A DNA stretch of 64,000 nt from Gamsiella multidivaricata (GCF_025024155.1 NW_026251832.1:1-64000), one strand, 5' to 3'. Positions 15,367 to 28,807 are shown, counted from the stretch's first letter. A program made the numbers and translations. Notes: a model not told the origin generated them from the letters alone.

Positions 15367-18021
15367 ATGGGAAAGCGCAACAGGGCCGCTTTGCTGCCTA
15401 CCAACATCCCTCAGCTGCAGAACCTCATCAAGCGAGACCCCCTCTCCTACAAGGAAGAGTTCCTGCAGCAGCTCCGCCACTTTGAGTCCTCCAGGGCCAT
15501 CTTTGAACTCAAGCCCGAGGAAGTCTCGACCGATTTTCAGGACCTCATCAACTTTATTGCCCAGGTACAGATAGACCTCATGGAATCCCCAATGCTATGT
15601 CAGATCGTCTTATCACCCATCCAAACCCCACCGTATTCACAATCAACACGTTTGTCTGAATAGGTTTCACCATGCTACCCAGAGGAGACAAAAGAGTTTC
15701 CGGACCAGATTATCACCCTGTTGTCAAAGCACTACCAGATTCTCGATGCTGAGCTCCGACGCACCATGGTCCAGGCATTGGTCCTCCTCCGCAACAGAGA
15801 AATGATCTCGTCCACCAGCTTGCTCTCGCTGTTCTTCACCCTGTTCCGCTGCAGAGACAAGGTTCTTCGTGACATCCTCTACAACCATATCGTAAACGAC
15901 ATCAAGGTCAGCAACCAAAAGGCCAAGAACAACAAGATGAACAAGACCCTCCAGGGATTCATGTACACCATGTTGACCTCTGCTGAAGGCGCTGCAGGAA
16001 CCGGAAGCGAGAATGCAATTGCTGCCAAGCGTAGTCTGGACGTCTGTATCGAGCTCTACCGCAAGAACATTTGGTACGTAGACATTGAGCCTGATCGTTT
16101 TTTTTTTCTCTCTCTTTTGGATTTTTATCGCGCAAACGGATCTGTCGCTGAAAAATACGTTGCTTTTTATTTTTATTTCTCATTTTTATTTTTTTTGACA
16201 AATAGGAACGATGCCAAGACGGTCAATGTTATTGCTCATGCCTGTTTCTCGCCCGTCACCAAGATCATGGTCACAGCACTGCAGTTCTTTTTGGGAAACA
16301 ACGAGGACGATGGGGATTCAGAGGACGAGGACGAGTTGCCGGACATCAAGGCGATGCAGCACAAGCAGAATGTCGGCAAAAAGACAAAATCAAAGGCCAA
16401 GCAGATGGAAAAGATGATGTCGACCTTGAAGAAGAAGCAGAAGGCCAAGAAGAAGGCCGAGACTTTCAACTTTTCGGCCCTTCATCTCCTTAACGATCCC
16501 CAGGGTAAGTCATGGAGCGTAAAGCGAACAAAGATTTGTTGCTTTTTGAAAAGAAAAGAAAAAGAAAAGAAAAGAGAAAAAGCATGGAAAGTGTAGAGTT
16601 CCTAATCATTACACTCGCTACTATAACTTCATGACTCGTGCCAAACAGGATTCACGGAAAAGCTGTACACGCATTTGGCTTCGTCTCGCGAGCGTCACGA
16701 GGTTCAACTCATGTTGATGAACCTGATCTCTCGAATCATTGGTGTCCACAGGTTGACCGTCCTCGCCTTTTACCCGTACCTCCAGAAACGTCTTCAGCCT
16801 ACACAAAAGGACGTGACCCAGATCATTGCCATCAGTGCACAGGCATCCCACGACCTGGTGCCTCCAGATGTGATCGAGGCCGTGATCCAGACGCTGGCCA
16901 ACAACTTTGTGACGGAGCATTGCTCTGCAGAGGTCATGGCCGCAGGACTGAATGGTATCCGTGAGGTTGTGGCGCGCTGCCCCCTGGCGATGGAGGCGAC
17001 CTTGCTTCAGGATCTGACAGATTACAAGAACCACAGAGACAAGGGAGTGATGATGGCCTCGCGCTCGTTGATCGGCCTCTTCCGTGAGATCAACCCAGAG
17101 TTGCTCAAGAAGAAGGACCGTGGTCGCAGCGCGGCTATGAACATGCGCGACATTAAGCCCTCGATGTACGGTGAGAGCTATAACGACGGCGATATGGAGG
17201 GACTCCAGCTCTTGGCCGAGAACGTAGACGAGAACGGCACCGAGGGCGGCGACAACTGGGACGAGTGGGAGGAGGCCTCAGATGAGGAGGATGAGGAAGG
17301 GGGCGGCTGGGTGAATGTCTCGGATGATGAGAATGACCTCAACATCAAGCTGTCGGACGATGAAGACTCTGGATCAGAGGATGAGAACGGAAACAAGAAG
17401 CCTAGGCCGAAGCAACTGACCGCCAACAAGGAGCGTCGCCTGAGGAAGAAGGGATTGTTGCCCAAGGATGACGAGTCCGAGACCGCTGTCAAGGAGGAGG
17501 ATGAGGCGACGAAGGCTAGGCGTGTGCAACTGGCGGCCGAGCGCAAGGAAAAGTTGGCTGCGGCCCAATTGCTGGCGACGACCAAGATCTTGACACCAGC
17601 AGATTTTGCAAAGATCGAGGCCCTCAAGCTGGCGAGACAGGCAGATCAGAAGTTGAACCCTGCGCGCGCGGGATCGGGCAAGCGTCCGGCTCCTACGGAC
17701 GAGAACCAGGCCGAGGGCGAGGTCTCGATTGGGTCGATTATCGGACCACGCAAGAAGGCCAAGCAGGACTATGCTGAGCGCATGGAGTCGATCAAGAACG
17801 GACGCGAGGGTCGTGATAAGTTTGGATCGCGCAAGGGCTCGACCGAGCGTGGATCGACGACCAACAAGGAGAAGTCCAAGGGCAAGAACTTTATGATGAT
17901 TGCTCACAAGCGTGAAGTCCGCGAAAAGAAGAAGATGAGTCTCCGCGAGAAGCAGGTAAGCAGCAAGGAGTTTTCACGTTTCTTGAACCGAAGGATGTAT
18001 ACATATTTTATGCGCAATACT

Positions 18022-18053
<32 letters not shown>

Positions 18054-18125
18054 CTTTCTTCTACAACTCTACAATAGGTCCAATTGCATGCACACATCAA
18101 GAAGCAAAAGATGATGAAGAAGTAA
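15367..18125 (+). CDS. SDA1: SDA1, nuclear protein for 60S ribosomal subunit biogenesis and export
   Basis: Five exons: 15367-15564, 15664-16073, 16206-16504, 16649-17955, 18078-18125; 753 residues, close to yeast Sda1. The start [20 protein letters not shown] and the following helical N-terminal region match the Sda1 family. The middle contains Lys-rich and acidic stretches ([13 protein letters not shown]). The C-terminus is rich in Lys and ends with the exon encoding [15 protein letters not shown], typical of Sda1. The last intron contains a run of 29 T. Sda1 acts in the nucleolus and nucleus in late 60S maturation. Downstream at 18304-18325 there is an 8-base inverted repeat. The family assignment is strong, and every junction keeps phase. 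Confidence 0.95.
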
Positions 18126-20828
18126 TAGAGCAGCCTCCCCCCTCCCTTGATCGTCGTCGGCGTACGGAAGCAAGCCAGAACAGCAGGAACACCCTTGTAC
18201 CATAGCATTTTTTATCATTTCATCATTCATTTTAGAATCAATTAAAAATTCATCGTGCTTTTTTTATTTTTTTTTATTTTTAAGGCAACTCTTTTGTGAG
18301 GCGATCCTCAGTTACGGCTGAGGATGAAGCAGGTATCAAGGAATGGTTTGAATAAGGGACTGGGGTACTAAAGTCTCGTCAAGGTGGGTGGGGGAGCGAA
18401 GGACACGCGCCGACGCTTGATGTGAGGAATCCAGGGCGAAACCTGAGTAGAGACCTGATTCGGATGGGGGAAAGAAGGGAGGGGGGGGGACAAGGGTCTT
18501 TTCTGTTGCTGTTGCTGTTGCTGTTGCTCTTTGTTGCACTTGTGGGGTCAGTGCGCTGTGCTTGCTTTGCCCCTGAAGGACGAAAAAAAAAAAAAAAAAA
18601 AAAAAAGAACGCTGCACGCCCCTACCCCCTCTCTCCTCTCCCTCTCTCCTCTTTCTTGTACCATTCCAAACCCTAGAAATAGGATTTTTTTTTCCTCCTT
18701 CTTTTCCTCTCAGCTCCCTTATCTTGGGAGGACAGAAATAAATAAAAAAAAACTCCACTAGAAATTACTCCTCTGGAAATGAGGGATGAAAAAGAGTGAA
18801 AGGTGACGCAAAGAATTCTGTCGGAACCCGACTGTCCGAAATCGGAGTGTGGAAGTTATTTCGTGTTAGCGTCCGTTCCTGAGAGACACGAAAAGCGCAG
18901 TTTTTTTTTTATCCTTGCATGGTCTAGTCTATGACATATGACATATCCCTTAGACCTTGGACCTGAATGAATGGTAGCCATGCAAGCAAGGTAAGTATTT
19001 CATCACCAAAACAAAAAAAAACGGATTCGCCCAATTGTTTGTTTATTTCCTGCAGAAAGGTTGTGCAACGTTTGTGCAACCATCGAACGGGGGGGTGGTG
19101 GGGGGAAGGGGAAGAGGGGGTCACCTGGGAACAAAGAAAACAACAAAAAAGAAATATAAAATAGAAGTGTAACTTCCCTGCATTCCTATGATTGGGTCTT
19201 CGCCCTACTGCTCGGATGATCGGTATTTATTTTATTTTATTTATCAACTGCAAAGAAAAAAAAAAAAAAGAAACATGTCTGGATCATGCACGCGAGTCTG
19301 ATAATAATAACGTGGAAGGGGGGGCGGTGAAGCAAGTAAGGTGCAGAGCAGAGATCAATTGATGGATCTGATTGGGGACCCACCCTTCCCAAAGTACCGG
19401 ATTGGTTGAGTGAATGCCGGGTTCAGGTCGAGTGGCGAGCTATATCTCTCTCTCTGATCTGTGACCTCTGTCCGAGTCGGATCCTCCTTCCACTCACACT
19501 CTGCTGAGAATGGAATTTGATGGAGAAGCAGATTTTGCACTAGCACCAGGCATTGTACCTGAGTATGGCTACGTACCCAGACTGTGCTTGGGGTGGATTG
19601 GTGGCCATGGGCAATTGAAGGGGGCGAGGTCGAGTGGGGCTGGGAGAGAGAAAGAGAGTAGGAGGGGTCTGGTGCGGACCGGGTGAGCGGAGGAGGAGGA
19701 AGAGGAGGAGGAAGGGGAAGAAGAAGAGGAAGAGGAAGAAGAAGTAAAGAAGGTTGTGTTTTCCCTTTCACTTCCCCCCCTCTTTTTCTGTGACAGGTCT
19801 GTCCTCTGGTGGTGGTGATGGCACGGCTTCTTTTTCCCGTGGACTACGGATGGATGGCGACAGAGGGTGGGTGTGCAGGAAACAAAAGAGGCAGGAAAAA
19901 AAAGAAAAAGAGTTGGCCCACTTGCCAAAGAGAAACCAAGAAACCTTGTAGCCACCCCCCACCCCCACCCATGCACCTTGCAACACACCCGCATGGCCCC
20001 CCCACACGCCCCGTAGCGATGCACCCACCAGAGACATGGGCAGAATGGGGAGGAGAGAACGAGAGAGAGAGAGGGGAGGCAGTGGGGGTGTGTCTGGAGA
20101 GGATGAAGAAAGAAGTGAAGGGTGAGGGGTAGCAGGCAAGGGAAATAACAAAAAAAAATTAGCCAGGCACGCCAAATGAGCTCTGGCGGAATTTCGATTT
20201 CCTCTCTGTCGCTTCTCCTCGTCCCAGAACGCAGAAAAAGTTTTTTTTTCTCTTTTCTTTTTTTCTTTTTTTTGCTGTCCTTCAGCCTTTCCTCCCTTCC
20301 TTTCTTTCCTTCTTTCCTTCTTTCCTTCTTCTTCTTCTCTTTCCTCTCTTCATCACCCCTCCCCCCCCATTATCTTCATCCCCCCGCTCCCCCATATCTG
20401 CTCCTTCTTTTCATCCATGCATTGATTCCTCCCCTCCCCTCCTCCTCCTCCTCCACACCATCCTCCTCTCGCAACTCCACCCTCTCGACCCACCCACTGC
20501 AACCTTCCCCCTCTCTTGTAGCTGTGGGGAGTGCGATTGCTCAACCCAGTCTGACCCGTGGTAATATATCCCTTCTTCGTCTTCTTCTTCCTCTTCTTCA
20601 AATCGCGCCCTTCTTCTTGTTCACTCTGTGTGTGTTGATCGTGTGCATGGATATGTCTTAGCACGATCCGGGGGGAAAGCCAAAGGTTGCCACTAACCCA
20701 TTATGCCTTTTTGTTTCGCTTCCCTTGTTGTTGCTGCTGTCCTCATGGTCGCCTTGATTGCCGCTGTCCGTCAATATCCTGTCCATAGTCTCCAAACTGC
20801 TACAGAGTTCATATCCAGATCATAAAGC
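18126..20828. other. Intergenic region between SDA1 and the PHF14-like gene
   Basis: 2.7 kb with no convincing gene on either strand. It contains the SDA1 3' region (A/T-rich, 18215-18285), a perfect 8-base inverted repeat at 18304-18311 / 18318-18325, homopolymer runs, GA/GGA-rich blocks near 19620-19745 and pyrimidine-rich sequence at 20240-20620. The open frames are low-complexity Ser/Pro or Gly/Arg runs. The region just upstream of 20829 is the likely promoter and leader of the next gene. Confidence 0.55.
18304..18325. repeat. Perfect 8-base inverted repeat 3' of SDA1
   Basis: ATCCTCAG and CTGAGGAT are separated by six bases, about 180 bases after the stop codon. It could form a hairpin in the 3' untranslated region. 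Confidence 0.7.
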
Positions 20829-23800
20829 ATGGTGCCTCCTCAACACTGTCCACCTCCGTTTCCTCCAGAGTACAGTGACATGCCAATGATGATGATGGTC
20901 GGTCAACAGCAACAACAACAGCAGCAGCAGCAGCATCAGTCGCATCAACATCATCAGCAACACCAAGAGCTGGACCAGGACACTCATCATAGTCACAACG
21001 GCCCCGGTCGGTCTGCAAAGGATCTCGGTGCCTATTCACAGCATCTGCAGAACCACCACCCACATTTCCACCAGCTTCAACATCAGCAAGAGGTACCACT
21101 AGCGCTTCCACTGTCACTGCCGCCGCCATCACCACCCCGGGATTTGCAGCAGCCAGAGAACGAGACCGATCCAATCCCAGTGGAAATCCAAAAAGGGTCC
21201 CCAAATTCACAGGATCAACAGCAGGATCCACGTCAACCAAAGAATGATGTCAGTTCAGAGCCAAAAGGGGTACACATCGTGAGCAAGTCAGCAGACGCAT
21301 TGGAGCCGGATCACACATCTCCAGCACCCCTCCCGGCTTTCTCTGAGGGCATCGCATTGGAGTCGAACCCCCCGACAGAGTCAAGTGGCCCCGTGGGAGC
21401 CGGGCTCAAGCGTGGGAGTCGTCAAATGAACTCTGCAAGCCCCTCGACCACTTCAGCAGCAGGCAGATCCAAGGAAGTTACGACCATGCCCGCAAAGAAA
21501 AAGGCCAAAACTGAATCCATCAAGAAGGGTGAGAACGATACCGCCAGTCTCTTTCAAAAGATCTGTAAGTGCTCTGTTTCTTCAACAAGATCCACCAAGC
21601 AGTATTTGCTTCAACTGCAGTTTTTTTCGCTGACTGACTGGTTTTTTTTTTTTTTTTTTTTGTGTGTTTCTCTATATTCTACTGTCCAGTCGCAGATCGT
21701 GATCCAGGCAAGCGCAAAATCAAAACAAAGTCCGTCCACGAGATCCCTATGGATCTTGTAGCCGACGAGGACGATTCGGACTTTGAGGATACCAAGGTTG
21801 ATAGCAATGACGAGGAAGAGGATATGGCTATACCCGAGGATGCTGCCAGCGAAGACGAAGTCCAGCCTGATCAGCAAGTAACGTTCAGTGACGAGCAAGA
21901 TCTCTTGACCGCGCTGTGGCAATGGGTATGTGTACTTGATACGATCCTTTCTTTGCTGTCGACCTTCCTTCTTCCCTCCCTCCTATATTATGAGTGTGGC
22001 GGGCTATAGTATTGATTTTCGTTCACCCGTTAACGCTCCCTCCTTTTTCTTTATGCTGACATTTGATTCATAGAAAGACAATGATCCTGAGGTGTGTTGT
22101 GTGTGCCTGGGTCGATCGACAGAGGCGGATAATGTGTTTGTATACTGCGACACTCTCGACTGCGCCCTGTGTGTCCACCAAGCCTGCTACGGCGTCAAGA
22201 TACTTCCCTCAGAGAGTGAGCCATGGTTGTGTGATCGTTGCAAGGCACCCCCAGAAGAAGTTGTGGTAAGAATTTCCTCCTTTCCGCTTCATCCTTTTTT
22301 TTTTTTTTTTTTTTTTTACCACTGATGTTTTACCATGAAAAACAGAGTTTTTGTTAACGGGAAAAACAATAATAATATGACTTCACATACAATTTCTATT
22401 CTTAGTCCTGCGTTTGCTGCCCCTCCAAAGATGGCGCGTTCCGAAGACTTATCCCAGAGGACCCAAGCGGTGGATGGGTGCACGTTGTTTGCGCACTCTG
22501 GCTGCCAGAGACGACACTGGGTGATCCTGACAACGTGGACAGGATTTCCGTCCGCGACATACCTGAGAAAAACTGGAATTTGGTAAGTCGCCGGCAAGAA
22601 CATCTTTTTATCGGCAGTTTCAACGACAGGATATATATTGCCATGGTCGCTTTTAATTGCTTTCGCTGATATTCTGAAAACACAATCTGCCTTGTTTCTT
22701 CAGACATGCTACATGTGTAGCGATCCTCAGGATGCCGGACTGGGTGCATGTGTGCAGTGTGACGCAGGTCAATGCCGCAAGTCGTTCCATATCACTTGCG
22801 CACAAGGATACTCGCTCTTGGAGACCATTGAAGACTCTGATATGGCTGACCCGTACTTTATGTATTGCAAACAGCATGGTGCTGCCGATGGACATCCCAA
22901 ACTCAATGGCTGGGCAAAATGGGTCAAGCAACGGGACGCATTCCTCAAAAAATGGCAGGAGGAGCAGGGCCGAAAGCGTACCATGCGATTGATCGAGATG
23001 CAACAGAGTGGGACCTCAGACGAGGACGGCGGAGAGGGCCTTGTTGAATTCTTTGAGCATTCCTACTCTCGGTTCAAGCAGGCTAGGGAGAAACGGATTG
23101 CAAAGGAGAGAAGCGAGCTCTCGCGCCAGTACTCTATCGGCTACTATCTTGGTAACAAAATTGACAAGTCTCGGTCTCGACTCGAGGTCATTTCAAGTAA
23201 GGCGGAGCAGGCGTTGTTGGAGCAGCGTCGGATTGAGTTACACACCCGGAACCTCCTGTCCAGTCTGCTGGAGTGCGCCAATTATCTCGAAAGTGTCTCT
23301 GATGAGCAACTGGAAGCCCCGCTCTCCATTGACACTACCTTGGCCTGGTACAACTCTCTACCAGACACATCTCGGTGGAAAAGCAACATCCAGGATATTA
23401 TCGAGACGATCGATATCGGCTCCCTTGCTTGTGACAACCCCTATACACAGCCCGGATCGCATGGACATGTGGATTCTGGCCTGGACGACAGTGAAGGTGG
23501 ACAGCGCCATGGCCGGTCTTCCAAGAAAATTTATGGCAAATTGTCACGGAAGGGCAGTAAGGCAGGCTATGGCGCAGGAAAGAATGTAAAGTCCAAGAAG
23601 GTGTACCCGAAACCAACCTTGGCCAACAAGAACTCGCTGCCTGTCGTATTCACCTCAAGCAGGGGACGCTTGATCAAGCGCGACTTTTCAGACCCGGACG
23701 ACTGTTACATCACTACCAACACCAAGGGCAATGGATCGAATGGATCGATGTTTGGTTCCGATTATCATTCAGGCCAGCTAGGCGGCATGTCGGCAGTGAA

Positions 23801-25341
23801 GATCGCACGACCTATTGTACCTTGCACAGTTTGCCACCAATTGACGCTTCCTGAGGAGAAGATGGAGCTGGAACGTGATGCGAACGGTGTCTTATCCCCG
23901 TTGACGATCAAGATGTTGAATCGAATGGTTAGCTGTGATACCTGCCAGAGACAGTTCCATCCAAGGTGTCTCAACCCACCCATGGCGCGCGTGCCTCCTC
24001 GGTATGTACTTCCCATACTCCAACTCACTGATGTTTATGGTTTGGATATTTGAAGATATTTGTTGCTAACGTGCACTTGGGTTTTTTTTATCGAATACTG
24101 TTTATAGTGGCTACAGCTGGAACTGTGAAGACTGTGACTCTTCAGACGAGAGCCAGGGATCGAGCGGAGAATCTTCCCCAACAGCTGGTAGTTTCCAACA
24201 TCAGCATCACCACAGTCACTCCCCGGAGCTGGACGAGGCACTGATGGTCCTGGCAGACACGGCCATGAGCTATTCCGTCAGCAATGCAGGCTATCAAACA
24301 GCTGCAGCACCCCGTGCACTGGGCAAGGCGTTGCCTCATGGATCCAAGCGTCCTCTTGCCACTGGATCTGAAGCTGACATTGATTCTCAGCATTCTACCG
24401 CCGGCGAGGTTGGTGCGTCCTCAAAGGTCAGAGAGGGTAGGACCAAGAAGATCAAGACGGAAGGGTCGGAGAAGCCAAAGACGACCAAGTCAAAGGCGAT
24501 GTCTGTGGCTCAGGATGATGACGCGGACATGCCGAAGCCCAAAGTCAAGAAACGACTCGCCAATGGATCGGTTTCGAGTATGCAGCCTGCCAATGGATCG
24601 GGTCAGCCCATGGCGTCCAAACCGGCTGCGGTAGCACCCATCATTCGTGGCAACCTCCGTATTTACCCTCCAGGTCCTCACATTGCGCCCAAAATCAGCA
24701 GCGTCTTGATCAAGCAGATCGAAGCCAGCGAAAATGCAGTGGAGGCCGGAAAGCCCAAGACCAGCAAGAAAGCGACGATGGGCAAGATCGTGTCGCCGAT
24801 AAAGCAGGAGACAGATGCTGCGACCCTCAGCAAGAAGGGCAAGTCAGAGTCCGCATCCAAGGTTGCAGGAACAAAGACGAAAAAGACCAGTATGGCCCCT
24901 ACGCCAGCCAAGAGCAAGGTTGTCGCTGCGACGCTCAAAAAGAAGGTGGCCACAAAGGAATCTTCCGAGCCCACTTCAGCAAAAACGACAAAGGTCAGCA
25001 CAGTTACCAAGATCACCAAGGTCACCAAGGTCACTACGAAGGCAATAGGATCAAAGGAGAAGACTATTGTCAGGCGCAGTTCTTTGCCGGCAGTGCCTGT
25101 GCCCCCACCTCCAAAGCCAAAGGAGGTGATCCGTTACACAGTCGGGGAAAAGACCATCGAGGAGTTGACAGCACGAGACGATGTTGAGATCGAGAGGCGT
25201 GAGAATGTCAAGTTCAGGAAGCTGCGTGGCCGTACACTGACGATGCCTGCCCCTCCCCAGGATGGGTTCGGTGGCGAGAGTACGCCTTTGGATGACGCTG
25301 TAGGTGTTGCGACTGCCGATCCGACCAAGGTGGCCGCATAA
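20829..25341 (+). CDS. PHF14-like chromatin protein with PHD, extended PHD and third PHD finger
   Basis: Six exons: 20829-21564, 21690-21925, 22074-22265, 22406-22582, 22704-24001, 24108-25341; 1290 residues. After a Gln/His-rich N-terminus and an acidic stretch, a first PHD finger (VCCVCLGRSTEADN) begins near residue 330. It is followed directly by a zinc-knuckle plus second PHD, i.e. an extended PHD (SCVCCPSKDGAFRR, then TCYMCSDPQDAG). A third PHD near 818-890 (PCTVCHQLTLPEEK to WNCEDCDSS) is split by the last intron. This PHD-knuckle-PHD-PHD order is that of PHF14, a histone-tail reader. There is no EPL1 or bromodomain, which argues against NTO1, JADE or BRPF. The C-terminal 400 residues are Lys/Ser/Thr-rich and probably disordered. 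Introns 1 and 3 hold poly-T runs of about 20. Confidence 0.85.
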
Positions 25342-26542
25342 CAGGATCAACGTGCATCTGGTAGAGATGCTGTGCTTGTCCTCGAAGCATTCTTTGCTTA
25401 TTTAACCGATTCTTTTTTCTTTCTATTCTTTGTATTAACATTCATTGACATCTTTTTATTTTTATTTTTATTTTTTTCCCCATTCTTCGCGCACCATTCA
25501 CTTGGGTGCTCAATGGCATCCACGACCTTGGCCTTGCCATCGATACTTTTGTATTTTTACGTGTTGTCTGTTTGTCATCGCTATCTTTATTATATTTTAC
25601 GATTCGATCGTTGGGGCGGAGCGGATATTGCGGACAGACAAAAAACAAAAAAGAAAAAAGAAGCGGTGGCGACGTATCGCGACAAAGCGACCACCAGCTC
25701 TGCTATTTTATTTTCATTCTCATTCTCATTCATGCCTGCTCATTCTGGCCCTTGTGTGTATTCATATTTGTCATTTGTCCCCTTTGGTATTACAACCCAA
25801 GAAGTATTTCTCGTTCCTTTTTTTTTATTTTATTTTCTGTAGAACGGACATTGTATCGTCCTCTTTTCTCATCCAACCGGCCTTGCTTTGTCGAGACTTG
25901 TATATTATTATTAAAAAATGAAAAAATGAAAAAAACCCCCCCCCTGGCAATGTGCTTTATCTTGTTGAAATGGTTTGCTGTGACAGAACATGTTTTATTA
26001 AGCAGGATAATACGCATGGGGTATATGGCTTCATTGACAATGGTATTTGTGTGCGTGGAGCCGTGGATTGTCAACGCCAGTATTGCTTGACTGACTCAGA
26101 AACAGCGTATTCGATGGAGGGTGCTTTTTTCTTTTCTTTTTTGTCCTACAGTTGAACGCATTTCATTTCCCCATCGATTGTGAGTCAGTGTAAACGGCGT
26201 CCGAGTTGTCTGGCTTGGTGTGGGTGTGCCGTAAAAAAAATAATATATACACTGACTGTACTTTGCGCTTTTTTGCTTCCCCTCATTCGCTCCTCTCCCT
26301 TCTCCTTTATCCCTCATCCTTCATCCTCCATTCCATTCCATCCACTCTTTTCATCCTCCTCCTTACTCTTCTCCCCCTCTCAACTATCACCTCCTCCCTA
26401 ATTCCTTCCCTTGCAACTGTAAGTGGATCCCAGGGACTTGCTCATATTTGCCACCAATTGTATGCCTCACTCTAATATCGTTTTCTTTCTTTTTTTTTAT
26501 TGTTACGTGTACGACCCCAGCAAGGAGTAAGTTTTCCTCACC
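25342..26542. other. Intergenic region between PHF14-like gene and trpC
   Basis: About 1.2 kb of A/T-rich sequence. The first part probably holds the 3' untranslated region of the PHF14-like gene; the last few hundred bases, pyrimidine-rich (26270-26400), are the likely trpC promoter and leader. I see no gene. Confidence 0.55.
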
Positions 26543-28807
26543 ATGGCAGTTATTATGATCGACAACTATGACAGTTTCACCTGGAACATCTATCAGTCCC
26601 TCTGCATCCTCGGCGCAGATGTCAAGGTCTTCCGCAATGACGCTATCTCTCTCGAAGAGATCGTCGCCCTGAACCCGACTCACCTTGTCATCTCGCCCGG
26701 CCCTGGTCACCCCTCCGACTCTGCCGGTATCTCCAAGCCAGCGATTGAGCACTTTGCCGGCAAGATCCCCGTCCTTGGTGTCTGTCTGGGCGAGCAATGC
26801 ATGTTTGAGATTTACGGCGGCACTGTTGGTTTTGCAGGAGAGATTGTCCACGGAAAGGTCTCGCCCATCAAGCATGACGGCAAGGGACTCTACCTTAACA
26901 TCCCCCAGGATATCCTCTGCACACGCTATCACTCCCTCTCGGGCGTCACCTCGACCGTTCCTGAGGCCCTCGAGGTCACCTCCAGAACCGAGTCCGGTGT
27001 CATCATGGGCGTTCGCCACAGGACCCTCTGTGTCGAAGGTGTGCAGTACCACCCCGAGAGTGTCCTCTCCGAGCACGGACAGACCCTTTTCAACAACTTT
27101 TTGCAGCTCCAGGGAGGCACCTGGAAGGAGAACCCACAATACGGTGTCGACTCGAACGTCAAGCCCGTTGGTTCTTCCGAGGCAGCCAAGGCAGCTACCC
27201 CCAGCATCCTCACTAAGATCTTGCAACAGCGCCTTCAGGACGTCGCCGCCGCCAAGGCGCTTCCAGGACAGTCGGCTGCGGATCTCCAGAAATTGATCGA
27301 TCTTGGATTGGCACCGAAGCAGATTGATTTTGTGGCACGCATCCGTAAGAGTCAGCCTTTGCCGGCGGTCATGGGAGAGATCAAGCGCGCGAGCCCCAGT
27401 AAGGGTAACATTGATCTGGGGGCCAATGCTGCGGAGCAGTCTCTGGCGTATGCGCGCGCGGGTGCGAGTGTGATCAGTGTTTTGACGGAGCCCAAGTGGT
27501 TCAAGGGATCGTTGAACGACATGCGGGTCGTTCGGGCCATGATCGACAGTTTACCCAACCGACCTGCAGTTCTGCGCAAGGACTTTATTGTGGACACGTA
27601 TCAGATCTTGGAGGCGCGCGTCTATGGAGCGGATACGATCCTGTTGATCGTGGCGATGCTCTCGGTTGAGCAATTGCACACGCTCTACAAGTTTGCACTC
27701 CAGCTGGGAATCGAGCCCTTGGTCGAGGTCAACAATGCACAGGAGATGGAGGTCGCGATCGAATTGGGAGCCAAGGTCGTTGGAGTCAATAACAGGAATT
27801 TGCACAACTTTGAGGTCGATATGGAGACGACGACCAAGCTTGTCAATATGGTGCCCGAGGGAACGCTCCTGGTGGCCTTGAGCGGGATCAAGGGACGCGA
27901 GGATGTGGAGCGGTATGTCGAGCAAGGTGTTGCTGGTGTCTTGGTCGGCGAGGCGCTGATGCTGTCGAAGGACAAGAGGGCGTTCATCCGTGGATTGCTG
28001 GGTCTGAAAGCAGAGGAGGAGCAGTCAAAGGTGCTGGTCAAGATTTGCGGGGTCCAGACGATAGATGCGGCGTTGCAGGCGGCGGACTCTGGCGCGGATT
28101 TGATCGGGATGATCTTTGCAGAGGGGTCGAAGCGTCAGGTCAAGTTGCCGGTCGCGGCAGAGATTGTGGAGGCGGTGCGAGAGTACGCCAATGCGACGGC
28201 GGCGGCGGACGGGGATGATCTGCAAGGGCCGCATGGGGCTCTGAACGGCAAGACGGACGGTGTTGCGAACGAGGATTGGTTTCAAATGCATGCCAGGAGA
28301 GCAGAACGCAACCCTCGGAAACCGATGCTTGTAGGCGTGTTCAGAGACCAGTCATTGGAGGAGATCACGCGGGTGGTCGATACACTCAAGATTGATCTGG
28401 TGCAGTTCCATGGAGGTGAGAACCCGGAAATGGCCAAGTTCTTGCCTGTCCCGGTGATCAAGGCGTTCCATATCCGTGGTGACGAGAACCCGAAGGATGT
28501 GATCCAGACAGTTGCGGGCACCCGCGGACTGAACGCGTATTGTTTGCTGGATGCTGCAGGCAAGGCTGGTGGCTATGGTGGAGGAGAGGGCCAGACGTTT
28601 GACTGGTCGGTTGCCAAGGCAGTGGTTGAGTCTCAGGAGGGAGGGTTCCCTGTGCTGTTGGCCGGTGGACTGGACCCTGAGAATGTTGCGGAGGCTGTGC
28701 GTCAGGTTCGACCGTGGGCCGTGGATGTGTCGAGCGGTGTGGAGACGAACGGGGAGAAGGACGAGCAGAAGATCAAGGCGTTCATTGAACGCGCCAAGTC
28801 TGCGTAA
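26543..28807 (+). CDS. trpC: Trifunctional tryptophan biosynthesis protein (GATase / IGPS / PRAI)
   Basis: Single exon, 754 residues. Domains in order: class-I glutamine amidotransferase subunit of anthranilate synthase (start MAVIMIDNYDSFTWN; nucleophile Cys81 in GVCLGEQ; HPES triad segment near 170); indole-3-glycerol-phosphate synthase (about 225-490; IKRASPSKG and VLRKDFIVD); phosphoribosylanthranilate isomerase (about 500-754; VKICGVQT and LVQFHGGE). This G-C-F fusion is the usual fungal TrpC/Trp-1 arrangement. It supplies ammonia for anthranilate synthase (with a TrpE partner encoded elsewhere) and carries out the isomerase and IGPS steps. All expected catalytic segments are visible. 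Codon use is strongly C/G-ending, as in a well-expressed gene. Confidence 0.97.
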   Translation: MAVIMIDNYDSFTWNIYQSLCILGADVKVFRNDAISLEEIVALNPTHLVISPGPGHPSDSAGISKPAIEHFAGKIPVLGVCLGEQCMFEIYGGTVGFAGEIVHGKVSPIKHDGKGLYLNIPQDILCTRYHSLSGVTSTVPEALEVTSRTESGVIMGVRHRTLCVEGVQYHPESVLSEHGQTLFNNFLQLQGGTWKENPQYGVDSNVKPVGSSEAAKAATPSILTKILQQRLQDVAAAKALPGQSAADLQKLIDLGLAPKQIDFVARIRKSQPLPAVMGEIKRASPSKGNIDLGANAAEQSLAYARAGASVISVLTEPKWFKGSLNDMRVVRAMIDSLPNRPAVLRKDFIVDTYQILEARVYGADTILLIVAMLSVEQLHTLYKFALQLGIEPLVEVNNAQEMEVAIELGAKVVGVNNRNLHNFEVDMETTTKLVNMVPEGTLLVALSGIKGREDVERYVEQGVAGVLVGEALMLSKDKRAFIRGLLGLKAEEEQSKVLVKICGVQTIDAALQAADSGADLIGMIFAEGSKRQVKLPVAAEIVEAVREYANATAAADGDDLQGPHGALNGKTDGVANEDWFQMHARRAERNPRKPMLVGVFRDQSLEEITRVVDTLKIDLVQFHGGENPEMAKFLPVPVIKAFHIRGDENPKDVIQTVAGTRGLNAYCLLDAAGKAGGYGGGEGQTFDWSVAKAVVESQEGGFPVLLAGGLDPENVAEAVRQVRPWAVDVSSGVETNGEKDEQKIKAFIERAKSA

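Noticed and set aside
18781..18900. Possible C/D-box snoRNA near a GGATGAAAA sequence
   Set aside because: No matching D box with a terminal stem could be seen.
19569..20024. Minus-strand ORF rich in serine (151 residues)
   Set aside because: Low-complexity translation of purine-rich sequence, with no domain or splice partners.
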